From Hydrocarboniphaga effusa AP103 (lineage in GTDB: Bacteria > Pseudomonadota > Gammaproteobacteria > Nevskiales > Nevskiaceae), in assembly GCF_000271305.1 (NCBI RefSeq), contig NZ_AKGD01000001.1, positions 620,001-684,000 on the forward strand: a DNA stretch of 64,000 nucleotides, in the 5' to 3' direction. Positions 49,167 to 58,604 of this stretch are shown here, one piece after another. The translations under genes were made by a program, and so were the position numbers. The first letter of the stretch is position 1, and every line of letters begins with the position of its first letter. Below the pieces are notes generated by a model. The model worked only from the letters and a program-made list of their open reading frames with translations. It was not told the DNA's origin and ran no database searches.

Positions 49167-49211
49167 TTAAAAAAATCTTCGTTTCCCTCTTCCACTTTAC
49201 GATTTGAAAAC
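49167..49211 (-). promoter_or_regulatory. Possible activator binding sites (UAS)
   Basis: Two imperfect half-sites resembling the XylR/DmpR element TTGANCAAATC: TTAAAAAAATC at 49167-49177 (9 of 11) and, on the opposite strand, GTTTTCAAATC at 49201-49211 (8 of 11). They face each other about 160-205 bp before the predicted transcription start, where XylR-type enhancers usually lie. Match quality is modest. Confidence 0.35.
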
Positions 49212-49383
49212 GCATGATCAGACTCAGAGCAGCGGGTTTGACTGCCAGTACGATTCGGCATCTTGGCGACTTGGTGCAGTGCAAAAAATGAGGGGCATCG
49301 GAAGTGCACCAGTGCATCGGAGACGAAGATTCATCGCGAAGACCCGATGGCTCCTCCGATACCTGCCACGAGTGAATGTGTCG

Positions 49384-49402
49384 AAGCCCAGGGCTTTTTT
49401 TT
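49384..49402 (+). terminator. Short hairpin with eight T residues upstream of dmpR
   Basis: AAGCC-CAG-GGCTT followed by a T8 tract, a small intrinsic-terminator-like structure on the plus strand just before the dmpR promoter. Its source transcript is unknown. Confidence 0.4.
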
Positions 49403-49414
49403 GCACAATTCGCC

Positions 49415-49442
49415 TTGCCAGGCCTCAAGCTGACGATATGAT
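49415..49442 (+). promoter_or_regulatory. Sigma-70-like promoter of the dmpR-type regulator
   Basis: TTGCCA and TATGAT separated by 16 bases, oriented towards the regulator gene and about 150 bp before its start codon. Confidence 0.5.
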
Positions 49443-49443
49443 T

Positions 49444-49460
49444 CTTCTGCGGCGCAGAAG
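49444..49460 (+). promoter_or_regulatory. Inverted repeat at the predicted dmpR transcription start
   Basis: CTTCTGC-GGC-GCAGAAG, a perfect seven-base inverted repeat overlapping the expected +1. It could be an operator or the first hairpin of the mRNA. Confidence 0.4.
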
Positions 49461-49594
49461 AGTTATTTCGCACTCACAACGAGGCGGAGAGACCCGAACG
49501 TTCAAGCTGGTCGAGTTCGACAGACGAGCACGGCCGAGCCGGCGACATGCCACTGACTTGTCCGGATCGCGATAAGGAAAACCAGAAATTGATC

Positions 49595-51409
49595 ATGAAC
49601 TCGGATGAAAGCGGTTTGCCCGCGCCTGTCCGTCCGCCCTCAGCGCACCCCAGCGCGACAGTCGATCAAATTCGCTATCCAGGTATCGCCGACCTTCTGT
49701 CCAGGCTGCATTTTTCGCCGGAAGACGGGCATATCTGGCTTCACGATCAACGCATGTTGATGCTGCATGCGACCGCGATGGGCGTGCTCCGCAGAGAACT
49801 CATCGAGAGCCTCGGGATCGAGAAGGCGCGCGGCCTGCTGACTCGCATGGGATACAACTCCGGCGCTCACGACGCCGAGCTGGCTCGACGTTTCCGCCCG
49901 GATGCGCCACTGACCGATATGTTCGCGGTCGGCCCGCAGCTGCATATGCTCGAAGGCCTGGTGGCCGTCGAGCCGATCAAACTCGAGATGGATATCGAAA
50001 AAGGCCGCTATTACGGTGAATTCCGTTGGCGCAATGCGTCCGAAGACGAGGAGCATGTCCGGATTTACGGCATCGGCGCAGAGCCCGTCTGCTGGATGCA
50101 GATCGGCTATGCCTGTGGCTATACCAGTGTCTTCATGGGCAAGCCGGTCCTGTACCGGGAGATCGAATGCAGGGCGATGGGCAACGACAGCTGCCGCATC
50201 ATCGGCAAGCCCGCCGACGAGTGGGGCGAGGAGGCCGACGACGATCGGCGCTTCCTGAAAGCGCAGACCTTCACCGGCGGGGTCTCGAGTAAGGATCGAT
50301 CGTCGGAAGATGACGCGAGGAACGCCGCAGCTCCTTTCAAGGACGATTCGGTTGTCGGCGTCTCGGCAGGGTTCAACGCGGTGTGCCATATGGTGAAGCG
50401 CGTAGCATCGACGCGAGCGACCGTGTTGTTTCTGGGCGAAAGCGGAGTAGGCAAGGAAGTGTTCGCACGCACACTCCACCGCATCAGCGAACGTGCCGAT
50501 GGTCCCTTCATCGCGGTCAATTGCGCAGCCATTCCCGAATCGCTGATAGAAGCCGAACTTTTCGGCGTGGAGCGCGGTGCCTACACAGGCGCGACGCAGA
50601 CCCGCCCGGGCCGTTTCGAACGGGCCGACGGCGGCACGCTTTTCCTCGATGAGATCGGCATCCTGAGCCATACGGCACAGGGCAAGCTTCTTCGCGCCTT
50701 GCAGGAAGGCGAGATCGAACGGGTAGGCGGGGCCCAAACGAGGCACGTTGATGTCCGCGTGGTCGCTGCAACGAATTTGGATCTCAAGGAAGAGTCGCGT
50801 GCGGGACGTTTCCGCGAAGATCTCTACTTCCGGCTCAATGTCTTTCCGGTCGTCGTGCCGCCTTTGCGAAATCGCCGCGAGGACGTTCCGGTTCTCATGA
50901 ATCATTTCCTGCGCAAATTCGCCGCGCGCCATGGACGCAATGTGCTGGGCTTCACCGCGCGCGCGATAGAAGCCATGCTGACCTATCCGTTTCCGGGAAA
51001 CATCCGGGAGATGCAAAACATGATAGAGCGCGGGGTCATTCTCGCGCCCGACGGTGGCGCCATCGACGTCGGCCACCTTTTTGCCAGGGGAGAATACGCG
51101 GACAGCAGCTTGTTCGGCATCGGCAATGCAGGGATTTTGAGTACCTCTGCCGCGATGGATCAACTCAACGGTGATTCCGGAAACGAAGCGTTCGACCGTA
51201 TCTCGCGCAAGGTAAGTGCACTTTTGCGCGGCGACGCAGCAGATGCCGCAGGCGCCGACACCATGTCGCTCGACGACATCGAAACCACGCTGATCAAAAG
51301 CGCGGTGGCGCGTGCCCATGGCAACCTGTCGGCGGCGGCGCGCATGCTCGGCATCACGCGCCCGCAATTGGCCTATCGACTCAAGTCGAAAGGCTTGCGG
51401 CATCCATGA
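49595..51409 (+). CDS. dmpR: Sigma-54-dependent aromatic-responsive activator (DmpR/XylR/TbuT type)
   Basis: 604-residue enhancer-binding protein. The N-terminal sensory domain (about 30-215) includes [17 protein letters not shown] and a V4R segment, [12 protein letters not shown] to [10 protein letters not shown] with the three V4R cysteines. AAA+ domain (about 245-480): Walker A GESGVGKE, sigma-54 contact loop GAYTGA (Tyr in place of the usual Phe), Walker [11 protein letters not shown], and [15 protein letters not shown]. The Fis-type helix-turn-helix is at the end ([20 protein letters not shown]). It is divergent from dmpK and should activate the sigma-54 promoter when bound to a phenol or arene. 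ATG 49595 preferred; 49547 is in frame. Confidence 0.94.
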   Translation: MNSDESGLPAPVRPPSAHPSATVDQIRYPGIADLLSRLHFSPEDGHIWLHDQRMLMLHATAMGVLRRELIESLGIEKARGLLTRMGYNSGAHDAELARRFRPDAPLTDMFAVGPQLHMLEGLVAVEPIKLEMDIEKGRYYGEFRWRNASEDEEHVRIYGIGAEPVCWMQIGYACGYTSVFMGKPVLYREIECRAMGNDSCRIIGKPADEWGEEADDDRRFLKAQTFTGGVSSKDRSSEDDARNAAAPFKDDSVVGVSAGFNAVCHMVKRVASTRATVLFLGESGVGKEVFARTLHRISERADGPFIAVNCAAIPESLIEAELFGVERGAYTGATQTRPGRFERADGGTLFLDEIGILSHTAQGKLLRALQEGEIERVGGAQTRHVDVRVVAATNLDLKEESRAGRFREDLYFRLNVFPVVVPPLRNRREDVPVLMNHFLRKFAARHGRNVLGFTARAIEAMLTYPFPGNIREMQNMIERGVILAPDGGAIDVGHLFARGEYADSSLFGIGNAGILSTSAAMDQLNGDSGNEAFDRISRKVSALLRGDAADAAGADTMSLDDIETTLIKSAVARAHGNLSAAARMLGITRPQLAYRLKSKGLRHP

Positions 51410-51488
51410 CGATGGGTCGTCGCCGGCCCTGTTCGCTGCACGGCCAGGCGCGACCTGTCCTGCCGGGCTGTCGTTGACCCGCGCACGC

Positions 51489-52154
51489 TCAACGAAAGAT
51501 CTCGGTTCCGGCGCCTTTGCGATCCGGGCGCAGCGGCCGCAGCCAGATTTGCTCCGGGCAGTTGCCTTTCTTCGGGCATTGCACGAACTGCATTTCCGCG
51601 TCGAAGCAAACGTGGACCTCGGACAGCCATCGTGCCTCGCACTCGAGTTCGATGCTGTCGTCACTCATGTTCGCGTTCATGGCCAGGAACGAAGCCTTCA
51701 CGTCGGCCGAACGCAATGATGCTCGACGTTCGATGCCGGCGAATTCCGGCGGCAATTCGACCCGCCGGCTCGCATAGTCCATCTTGGCGTAGTAAGCAGC
51801 CAGGCCGAGTTCGGTGCAGGCACCTTGCTGATACCATATGTAGCGGATTCGCTGCCGATTCGGAACCGTCCACATCCAGCGATCCTCTTCGGTCACCGGC
51901 AGCTCCACGTTCGGACATGAGTCGCCCAGTGCAGCATCGCCAACTTTCCTGGCGGCCTGGAGACCGAAGTTCACCAGGTAGAACTCTCCCGTGCATTGCG
52001 GTTCGGTCGACGCCTTGTGCTGCTCGCAGTATTGCGGTGACCACGATAGCGTCATCACCCAGCGATCATCGGCCGCTGACGCCGGAGCCGCTGCAAGAGC
52101 GCCGGCCAGCAAGCAAGCGCTCACGCCGAGATACCGCCTGATCAGCCTCTGCAT
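51489..52154 (-). CDS. RNase T2-like secreted protein lacking catalytic histidines
   Basis: 221 residues with a signal peptide ending near APASAAD. The RNase T2 start LSWSPQYC (about residues 34-41) and disulfide-type cysteines are present. Where active enzymes have the HGLWP box, this protein reads LVNFGLQAA, and where they have W-x-x-HG-x-C it reads WYQQGACT. Both catalytic histidines therefore seem replaced (Asn or Phe, and Gln). It is probably a folded, non-enzymatic periplasmic protein. It ends the same-strand operon of DUF1329/DUF1302 genes and is convergent with the regulator. Confidence 0.65.
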   Translation of the reverse strand: MQRLIRRYLGVSACLLAGALAAAPASAADDRWVMTLSWSPQYCEQHKASTEPQCTGEFYLVNFGLQAARKVGDAALGDSCPNVELPVTEEDRWMWTVPNRQRIRYIWYQQGACTELGLAAYYAKMDYASRRVELPPEFAGIERRASLRSADVKASFLAMNANMSDDSIELECEARWLSEVHVCFDAEMQFVQCPKKGNCPEQIWLRPLRPDRKGAGTEIFR

Positions 52155-52282
52155 CCCGTGCGATATCAATGACGGCTTCGGGACCGGTCGCCGCCGATGG
52201 CGAGGGCATTCGAGCCAGTGGGCGGAGCCACCCCAGGACATCACGCTGGTCTGGATCATTCGGTTCCTCCTGGAACGCCGCT

Positions 52283-53659
52283 TCAAGCCGTGCCGAGTCC
52301 TTGCAGAGCGCTCTGTGTCAAATAGCGGCTGTAGATCGCGGGGTCGTTTGCGCGACTGCGATGGTCCTCGATCTGTTTGACCTGCTCCAACCTGGTCACC
52401 GTGCCGCTCTGGATGTTCGAGGCGGTCACATGCGTCCAGCTCCAGTACGGATGCTTGCCGTCCATCACCCGCTTGCCGCCACTTTCGTAGACCGAGTAGG
52501 CGCCATCGAAAGAACGATACGGCTTGCCCTGCCGATCGTAAGTCACCATGCCGACGACGACCTGGTTGCGCGCATCGAACCAGACGTGCTTCTTCGAGAT
52601 CGGAGCACGCGGAAACTTCACCGGCTCGGCCTCGACGATGATGGCTTCCGGGATCAGCTCGACCGTCGAATCCCAGAACGTGTTGCCCTTCGGTCCACCA
52701 TGCGTCTTGTGTTCCCAGTTCGGATGCTCGGCGTTCCAGCCGTTCGACATGCCGGCCAGGAAAGGGCCTCGTCCGACGATCCTGTAGTTGCCCCAGGTCA
52801 GCAGCGGATCGCCCGCGGCCCAGGCATCGGACAGATACAACGAAGAACCCGGCAGCAACGGCTCGAAGCGCTGATCGCTCGGCAGTTGCCGAACGCGCCG
52901 AAACTCCGGCACGTAGGTGTACAGGCTCGGGAACGTGCCATGGTCGTAATCCCAGATGCTCAGGAACGAGGTGCCCCTGAACGTAAATGGCTTGGTGAAG
53001 AACACGCTCTGATAGCGCAGCAGGTTCTCGTGCCCGGGCCAGTACGGCTTGGGATCCATCACCACGCGGCCGATCGGCGACAGCTCGGCCCAGCCGCCCG
53101 CATAGGCGAAGCGAACCGCGCCGTCCGCGTCGACCTCGCTCACGTTGATCGCGTAGAACGAGGCGTCGTGCCGGCCCCAGCTCAGGGTTTGCGCAGCGAA
53201 CAGCTCGATCCCGCTCTTCGGATCGGGAAACGGATTGCCGCCGATCCAGGGTTTGCCATCGGCGTTGACGACGTTGCTCCTGGCATCGAAGCGCGCCTTG
53301 CCCGCGTTCGCGAGCGTGGCCTCGACGTATTCCCAGGGCGAGGTCTTCATCACGTCGGTCGTCGTCGCCGCGACTTTCAGCTTGCGGCCCTGCTCGACGA
53401 TCTGCCGATAGCGGATCGGCTCGAGCAGATCCTTGACCGCCTCGACGTTGCTGTCGGTGATGAAATCACCGGTCTTGATGCGTCCCTTGGTGTACGCCTC
53501 GATCGACAGCAACTCGGCGGGATAGGCGGCAGCGATGTCGCCTTTGTCGGCGATCGCTTTCGACAACGGCATCAGCACGCCGGTCGACAGCACACCCGTG
53601 GCGGCGTCGGCCAGGAACTTTCGGCGGCTGTAGCCTCGGTCGTATCTGCCTATGTGCAT
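52283..53659 (-). CDS. DUF1329 family protein (copy 1)
   Basis: 458-residue exported protein of DUF1329, a family with an outer-membrane lipoprotein-like (LolB-type) fold. The N-terminus has a Tat-like SRRKFLADA. Landmarks are TSFLSIWDYD, PEFRRVRQLPSDQRFEPLLPG, DAWAAGDPLLTWGNYRIVG and ISKKHVWFDARNQVV. It is a paralogue of the gene at 57098-58492. The family often travels with DUF1302 and MMPL genes, as here. The start 53659 (MHIGRYDRG) gives the Tat-type signal. Confidence 0.85.
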   Translation of the reverse strand: MHIGRYDRGYSRRKFLADAATGVLSTGVLMPLSKAIADKGDIAAAYPAELLSIEAYTKGRIKTGDFITDSNVEAVKDLLEPIRYRQIVEQGRKLKVAATTTDVMKTSPWEYVEATLANAGKARFDARSNVVNADGKPWIGGNPFPDPKSGIELFAAQTLSWGRHDASFYAINVSEVDADGAVRFAYAGGWAELSPIGRVVMDPKPYWPGHENLLRYQSVFFTKPFTFRGTSFLSIWDYDHGTFPSLYTYVPEFRRVRQLPSDQRFEPLLPGSSLYLSDAWAAGDPLLTWGNYRIVGRGPFLAGMSNGWNAEHPNWEHKTHGGPKGNTFWDSTVELIPEAIIVEAEPVKFPRAPISKKHVWFDARNQVVVGMVTYDRQGKPYRSFDGAYSVYESGGKRVMDGKHPYWSWTHVTASNIQSGTVTRLEQVKQIEDHRSRANDPAIYSRYLTQSALQGLGTA

Positions 53660-53841
53660 GCGTCTATCGCCACCGACACACTCGAAGAAAAAGGCCAGCG
53701 GAGCTTGTCTGGCTGGCAACAGGGACCGGCTTAGAGGAGTGCCGGACCATTCTCGTCACGACCGTCATCGGAAAGCGTCGCTGCGAATCGCTGGGCGGCG
53801 CTTCCGATGGCGGTCGATCCTTACAGGGCTCTTACAGCGTC

Positions 53842-55932
53842 TTACAGCGTGTAAGTGAAGCGAAGCGCCACTTCGTCGGCATAGTCGAACGCGCGCTGCA
53901 GCGTCGAACGGCCGCTGCCCCAGGCGCCAGCGTCTACATAGTTGTAGAACAAGTCGACCGAGATGTCGTTGCCGGGATTCCAGCGCACGTTGGGCTGCGC
54001 CAGCAGGCCACCTTCCGCGTCAAGAAGAAAGGCCCACTCGAAGATGAACTTTCGGTTCGGCGTCGGCTGGAAGCCCGCGAACACGAAGTAGTCCGCGCTC
54101 CCCAGGCCATCCGACGGGCGATACTCCTGGTTGCGAGCATTGCCGCCGTATCCGCGAAGATTCAGGCCAACGAGATCGCTGTCGGTTCGGTGCTGATACT
54201 GAAAGACCAGATAGGCCGCCGGGAACGCCTGGGTGTAGCGATACCATTTCTCGGCCACGGCCGTGAAGATGAATTCATCCGACTTGATCGGATTCGACGA
54301 CAGATCGGGGCGGGTATAGGCCCGCTGCGGCGTGTACTGGACTTCGAGGTTCAGGATGATGGAATCCAGGAATGAACTCGGATCCGCCGAAGTCACGTAG
54401 GTTCCGCCGACTCCGAACACGTTTTCGCGGTAGTAATCGCGAGCCACGTTGCCCCGGATACTGCCTCCGGCGCCGAGGAAGAACGTGTTGAGCAGATGTG
54501 CGGTCTGTTCGGGATCCTGAACTTCGCTGGCGAACACATCCTGCAAGGCGGGGTACTCTTTGATGATGGTATTCACCATATCGAAGCCATCGAGGCGAAC
54601 TCCCGCTGCCGACGAAAACCATTCCTTGGCGCTATAGACGCCGGCGGGCGCGATCGTTAACGGCGTATGAGAGAGTGCTTCTCCCACGCTGCCGTACATT
54701 CGGCATGTCGAGGGGTTATACAGCGCCCCGCAATTGGGCAGCTTGAGGGCGTAAGCGCTCTCAACGATGTTGCCGAGCAAGCCGCCGTAGAGGCCGTCGT
54801 TGATGCCGCTTTCCGTCCAGTGGAAGACACCGAGCGGGTTGTAGCGCCTGACCGCCATCGCCTGGTATCCCCAATTGCCGTAGTCCGCTTTCATGCGGAT
54901 GCCATAGTCGATCTTGGTATCGTAGTTGCCCGTGTAGTAGTTATCGAGAGGCCGATAGAACTGGGCCGGCACCACGTTGAAGGGCGTGTTCGGGTTGCCG
55001 ACGATGTCCGGCTGGAACTTGCCGACGAAGCCATCGGCGATCATCGTGTCCGTGACCTGCATCGTGCCGCGTAGCGCGATCTTCGAAACACGCTCGTCCT
55101 CGTACTCTTCGATCGCACGGTCGATGACGAGATGGCGACGATAATCGAGCCCGTTGGCGACGTCGAAGGTCCGGAAGAAGATCGCCTGCCCCCATGCGAT
55201 CTGCTGGTTGCCGAAACGGAAGTCGAAAGGCCCCGTCTTGTAATTCACGATGAACGTCGGCAGATCGATCATGTAATTGCGGCCCGCGATTTCAAGCGGG
55301 TTCAGGTTACGACCGTTGCGTCCCTTCGCCTCGAAGAGATTGGCCTTGCCGGTATCGGCGTAGCGGTCGCCGCCGCCGCCCTTGATGCCGCCCTGCAGAC
55401 CCGAGACATCATTCGCGTCGAACAGGTCGTACATCTCGGGGTCGTAAATGCCACGCAGACGGATATTGAGTCGCAGGTTCTGCGTGAACTTGGTGTCCAT
55501 TTCACCGGTGAAACGGAGCGTGTTGTAGTTGTACTCCGTATCGTTCTGCGGAATGAAATCCGAGCGCTTGACCGTGTCGGAGAAGCCCGGGATCGGCACG
55601 TTCCAGTCGAGCGGCTGTGCGATGTTCAAGCCCGGAAGTCCGAGCACGCCAAGCGCGTTGTTGACGAGGCCAGTGCTCAATGCCGGTGGAACATAAGCCT
55701 GTCGCGGGACGTCGACGTCCTGGAACGGCATGTTATTCTGGTTGTACGGGTTCTGAAAGCTCGTCGTGCGATACGAGAAATCGGCACGAACGAGCGCATT
55801 GAACGTCGTCTTGTTCCACAGACTGCTTAGAAAACCGTCGGTATCGCCCCCCTCCTGGGCATGGGCCGGCGCACTGCAGGCGAATGCAGCAAAAACCGCA
55901 GTCACCATCGACTTCCTGACAAACACTTTCAT
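53842..55932 (-). CDS. DUF1302 family outer-membrane protein
   Basis: 696-residue protein with signal peptide MKVFVRKSMVTAVFAAFACS to AHAQ and a beta-barrel-like pattern of alternating aromatic strands ending in EVALRFTYTL (terminal aromatic/hydrophobic, typical of barrel proteins). DUF1302 blocks include FNALVRADFSYRT, NTLRFTGEMDTKFTQNLRL, DFRFGNQQIAWGQAIFFRT and VDLFYNYVDAG. It probably forms an outer-membrane channel or porin for hydrophobic substrates, working with the two DUF1329 proteins. The last codons carry a tandem 10-base duplication spanning the stop. Confidence 0.85.
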   Translation of the reverse strand: MKVFVRKSMVTAVFAAFACSAPAHAQEGGDTDGFLSSLWNKTTFNALVRADFSYRTTSFQNPYNQNNMPFQDVDVPRQAYVPPALSTGLVNNALGVLGLPGLNIAQPLDWNVPIPGFSDTVKRSDFIPQNDTEYNYNTLRFTGEMDTKFTQNLRLNIRLRGIYDPEMYDLFDANDVSGLQGGIKGGGGDRYADTGKANLFEAKGRNGRNLNPLEIAGRNYMIDLPTFIVNYKTGPFDFRFGNQQIAWGQAIFFRTFDVANGLDYRRHLVIDRAIEEYEDERVSKIALRGTMQVTDTMIADGFVGKFQPDIVGNPNTPFNVVPAQFYRPLDNYYTGNYDTKIDYGIRMKADYGNWGYQAMAVRRYNPLGVFHWTESGINDGLYGGLLGNIVESAYALKLPNCGALYNPSTCRMYGSVGEALSHTPLTIAPAGVYSAKEWFSSAAGVRLDGFDMVNTIIKEYPALQDVFASEVQDPEQTAHLLNTFFLGAGGSIRGNVARDYYRENVFGVGGTYVTSADPSSFLDSIILNLEVQYTPQRAYTRPDLSSNPIKSDEFIFTAVAEKWYRYTQAFPAAYLVFQYQHRTDSDLVGLNLRGYGGNARNQEYRPSDGLGSADYFVFAGFQPTPNRKFIFEWAFLLDAEGGLLAQPNVRWNPGNDISVDLFYNYVDAGAWGSGRSTLQRAFDYADEVALRFTYTL

Positions 55933-55985
55933 TAATGTGTCTCCCTACCGCACTGATCTTTTACTGAGAATTTCTAGAGATTTTT

Positions 55986-57017
55986 CTAAGGAACGAGACG
56001 AATCACGCGGCCGCTGTGCCCCACGCCGATGACTTCACCCGCTGCCGCCTGGTCGCTGTGAGCCACCGCGGTGTACCAGTTGAGGTTCAAATCCAGGCCG
56101 CCGATGGGCTCCCAGGTCTTGCCGGCATCCTTGCTCCGCATGCCCACGCGCTGGCCTACCACCACGACCTCGCCATCGGCGAACGAATCGACGCCAAACA
56201 GGTTGCTCGACGCAGGCGCCGGCAATTCCTGCCAGCTCAGGCCCGAGTCGGTGGTCGTGGCGACGAAACCGGACTGGCCGGCCGCGTAGCCAACGCCGTC
56301 CTTGCGGATCGCCATGGTGAAGATGGTCGGAGCAATCGCACCCTGGCTGGACGGGTGCTTGAAGACGGTCTGCCAAGTGCCGCCGCCATCGGCCGAACGA
56401 ATGAGCTGACCGTATTCGCCGCCGATGATGACGCTGTCGTCGTCGCCCACCCGAACGACCCAATTGGTCGGCTCGTCGCGGACCACCGCATCGTCACCCG
56501 CGCCCCCATCGTAGATCTTGGCCCATTCCGGAGCGGCGGAGGCCCAGGTCTCGCCGCCGTCCGTCGACTTCAACAGCGTACCGAAAGCACCGGTGACGTA
56601 CGCTACTCCGTGCGCATTCACATCCACCTGAAGCAGGCGTTGCTGCGTACCGCTCTCGACCTTCCGCCAGGCGCCGTTGCCGTCGCGGATCAAGATCAAG
56701 CCCATCTGCCCCACGGCGATCGCACGCGATCCGTTGCTGGCCACGTCGATCAACGCCAGATCCGTCGGCGCCTTTTCTCGAGTCCAGTTTTTGCCACCGT
56801 CCGACGAGAGCATGACCATGCCGCCATCTCCGACGGCCAAGCCATTGCTTCCGTTGAAAGTCAGCGAAAACAGGCGATCATGCGGCGTCGCCTGCATCAA
56901 GATCGCGTTCCCGCTTGTCGCTGCTGAATCGCTTGAATGGTTGGCTGCCGCGAACGCGGCGCCAGCGAGAGCCGTGGCGAAGCCGATCAAGGCAAACGCC
57001 GGTGGTTTTCGGTTCAT
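55986..57017 (-). CDS. YCF48/BNR-repeat beta-propeller protein
   Basis: 343-residue exported protein with an N-terminal signal and repeated BNR/sialidase-like boxes: SSDGGKNWTREK, STDGGETWASA, SADGGGTWQTVF, TTDSGLSWQELP, SKDAGKTWEPIG. These make a beta-propeller like photosystem II assembly factor YCF48. No enzyme motif is present. Position between DUF1302 and DUF1329 genes suggests a periplasmic scaffold for the envelope system. Confidence 0.87.
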   Translation of the reverse strand: MNRKPPAFALIGFATALAGAAFAAANHSSDSAATSGNAILMQATPHDRLFSLTFNGSNGLAVGDGGMVMLSSDGGKNWTREKAPTDLALIDVASNGSRAIAVGQMGLILIRDGNGAWRKVESGTQQRLLQVDVNAHGVAYVTGAFGTLLKSTDGGETWASAAPEWAKIYDGGAGDDAVVRDEPTNWVVRVGDDDSVIIGGEYGQLIRSADGGGTWQTVFKHPSSQGAIAPTIFTMAIRKDGVGYAAGQSGFVATTTDSGLSWQELPAPASSNLFGVDSFADGEVVVVGQRVGMRSKDAGKTWEPIGGLDLNLNWYTAVAHSDQAAAGEVIGVGHSGRVIRLVP

Positions 57018-57055
57018 GTCCCCTTCCGCCTTTTAACGATCTTTTCTTATGCACG

Positions 57056-57090
57056 CATGACCTGCCGCCGGCTGGCGACGGCAGGTCATG
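57056..57090 (-). other. Intercistronic stem-loop between DUF1329 and YCF48 genes
   Basis: A perfect 12-base stem, CATGACCTGCCG with its complement, around an 11-base loop. No T tract, so probably an mRNA processing or stability element within the operon. Confidence 0.6.
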
Positions 57091-57097
57091 AGACAAC

Positions 57098-58492
57098 TTA
57101 TGCGCGACCGAGCGACTGCAACGCCTGCTGCGTGCAGTAGGTGTCGAAGAGCCAATCGGGATCGGCATTGAAACGGGCTTCCACGCCTGCGGCACCCTTG
57201 CTGTGATTGCAAAGCGACATGCGGCGGTTCTGGAAGTCGTAGATGTGCACATAAGTCCACGACCACGCCGGGCTCTTGCCGTCGGCGCCGACGATCAGAC
57301 GCTTGCCATCCTTGCCGCCACCCTTGAACTGGCCGTGAGCCATTTCGAAGTTCGACCACAGCTTGCCCTGGCGGTCATAACGGATATTGCTGGCCGCCAT
57401 GCCGTTGCGCACGTCCACATAGGCCACGCGCTTGGACACCGGAGAACGCGGATAACCCGTCGGCTCGCAGCTGGTGACGATCACTTCGGGCGCCATTTCA
57501 TACGGCACGTCGAAGAACTTGGGATTGTCCTTCTGACGCGGCGGTTCCCAGTTGTCGTCGTGCTTGGAGAAGTCGGAGGCCCACGGACCGAGCATCGGCT
57601 TGCGCTCGACGATCTTGTGGTTGCCCCAGGTCAGGTAGGGGTCGCCGGCTGCCCAGGGATCGCTGAGGAACCAGACCGCACCGGGAACCAGCGGCTCGAA
57701 GCGCTGGTTGGCCGGGAACTGACGCACGCGCCGGAACTCCGGCAGATATCCGTAGAGATCCGGAATCTTGCGCATATCGTAGTTCCAGACGCTCAGGAAC
57801 GAAGTTCCACGAACGTCCGGGCCGGCCGCGAAGTACACGCTCTGACGGCGCAGTTCGTTCTCGAGGCCGCGGAACAGCTTGCGATCGGCGCGCGCCGTGC
57901 TGTTCAACTCGACCCACTGGAAGTTGTAGTGATATTCCTGCTTGCCGGTCGCGCCGTAGTCCTTCTGCTCGATGACGTAGCAGGCGTTGTCCGCGCGGCC
58001 GATGTTCATGCACATGTTGGCCCAGACTTCCACGCCGCTCTTCGGATTGACGAACGGAAGACCGCCCTGCCACTTCTTGCCGTTTTCGTCGACCACGTTG
58101 CCGTTGGCGTCGAATTTACCGTGGTGACCCGACTTGATGTCGGCGAGCGTTGCTTCGTAATAGTCGCCGCTGACCAGCTCACGCGGGTCGAGGGTCGGTG
58201 CCTTGATACGGATCTTGCGGCCTTCGATGCCGGCGACCTGCTCGTACACACCCGGATCGAGCAGATGCTTGACGTGCTCGACGTTGTCTTTGGTGATGGT
58301 GTCGCCAACCTTGACCTTGCCCTTGGACTGAGCCTCGATCGAAAGGAGTTCGTCTGGATATGCCTTGGTGATCGACTGCTCCGCAGCGAGAACCTTGTCC
58401 AACGGCATCAGCACACCCGCGCCGAGGCCATAGGCAACGCTCTCCATCATTTTGCGGCGACCGTAATTGAAGTCGTACTTACGGATACGCAT
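57098..58492 (-). CDS. DUF1329 family protein (copy 2)
   Basis: 464-residue paralogue of the protein at 52283-53659. Tat-like GRRKMMESVAYG start, then TSFLSVWNYDMR, PEFRRVRQFPANQRFEPLVPG, DPWAAGDPYLTWGNHKIVE, VSKRVAYVDVRNG, and the shared C-terminal pattern. Two DUF1329 copies in one operon suggest two different partners or a hetero-oligomer. Confidence 0.87.
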   Translation of the reverse strand: MRIRKYDFNYGRRKMMESVAYGLGAGVLMPLDKVLAAEQSITKAYPDELLSIEAQSKGKVKVGDTITKDNVEHVKHLLDPGVYEQVAGIEGRKIRIKAPTLDPRELVSGDYYEATLADIKSGHHGKFDANGNVVDENGKKWQGGLPFVNPKSGVEVWANMCMNIGRADNACYVIEQKDYGATGKQEYHYNFQWVELNSTARADRKLFRGLENELRRQSVYFAAGPDVRGTSFLSVWNYDMRKIPDLYGYLPEFRRVRQFPANQRFEPLVPGAVWFLSDPWAAGDPYLTWGNHKIVERKPMLGPWASDFSKHDDNWEPPRQKDNPKFFDVPYEMAPEVIVTSCEPTGYPRSPVSKRVAYVDVRNGMAASNIRYDRQGKLWSNFEMAHGQFKGGGKDGKRLIVGADGKSPAWSWTYVHIYDFQNRRMSLCNHSKGAAGVEARFNADPDWLFDTYCTQQALQSLGRA

Positions 58493-58548
58493 AAATTCCT
58501 CCTAGTCGAAAACGTGAATGCTTCTTGTGCCTGGTAAAAACCTATCTT

Positions 58549-58578
58549 TTCGGAGCCGCCGGACTCGACGGCTCCGAA
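58549..58578 (-). other. Intercistronic stem-loop between MMPL and DUF1329 genes
   Basis: TTCGGAGCCG and CGGCTCCGAA pair around a ten-base loop. A T tract appears only about ten bases further, so termination is at most partial. Confidence 0.5.
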
Positions 58579-58604
58579 GACATCTCTTGCTTGGGCGAGC
58601 GTGC

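Noticed and set aside
52169..53734. 521-codon plus-strand frame over the first DUF1329 gene
   Set aside because: Antisense shadow of a clear DUF1329 protein that has a paralogue in the same operon.
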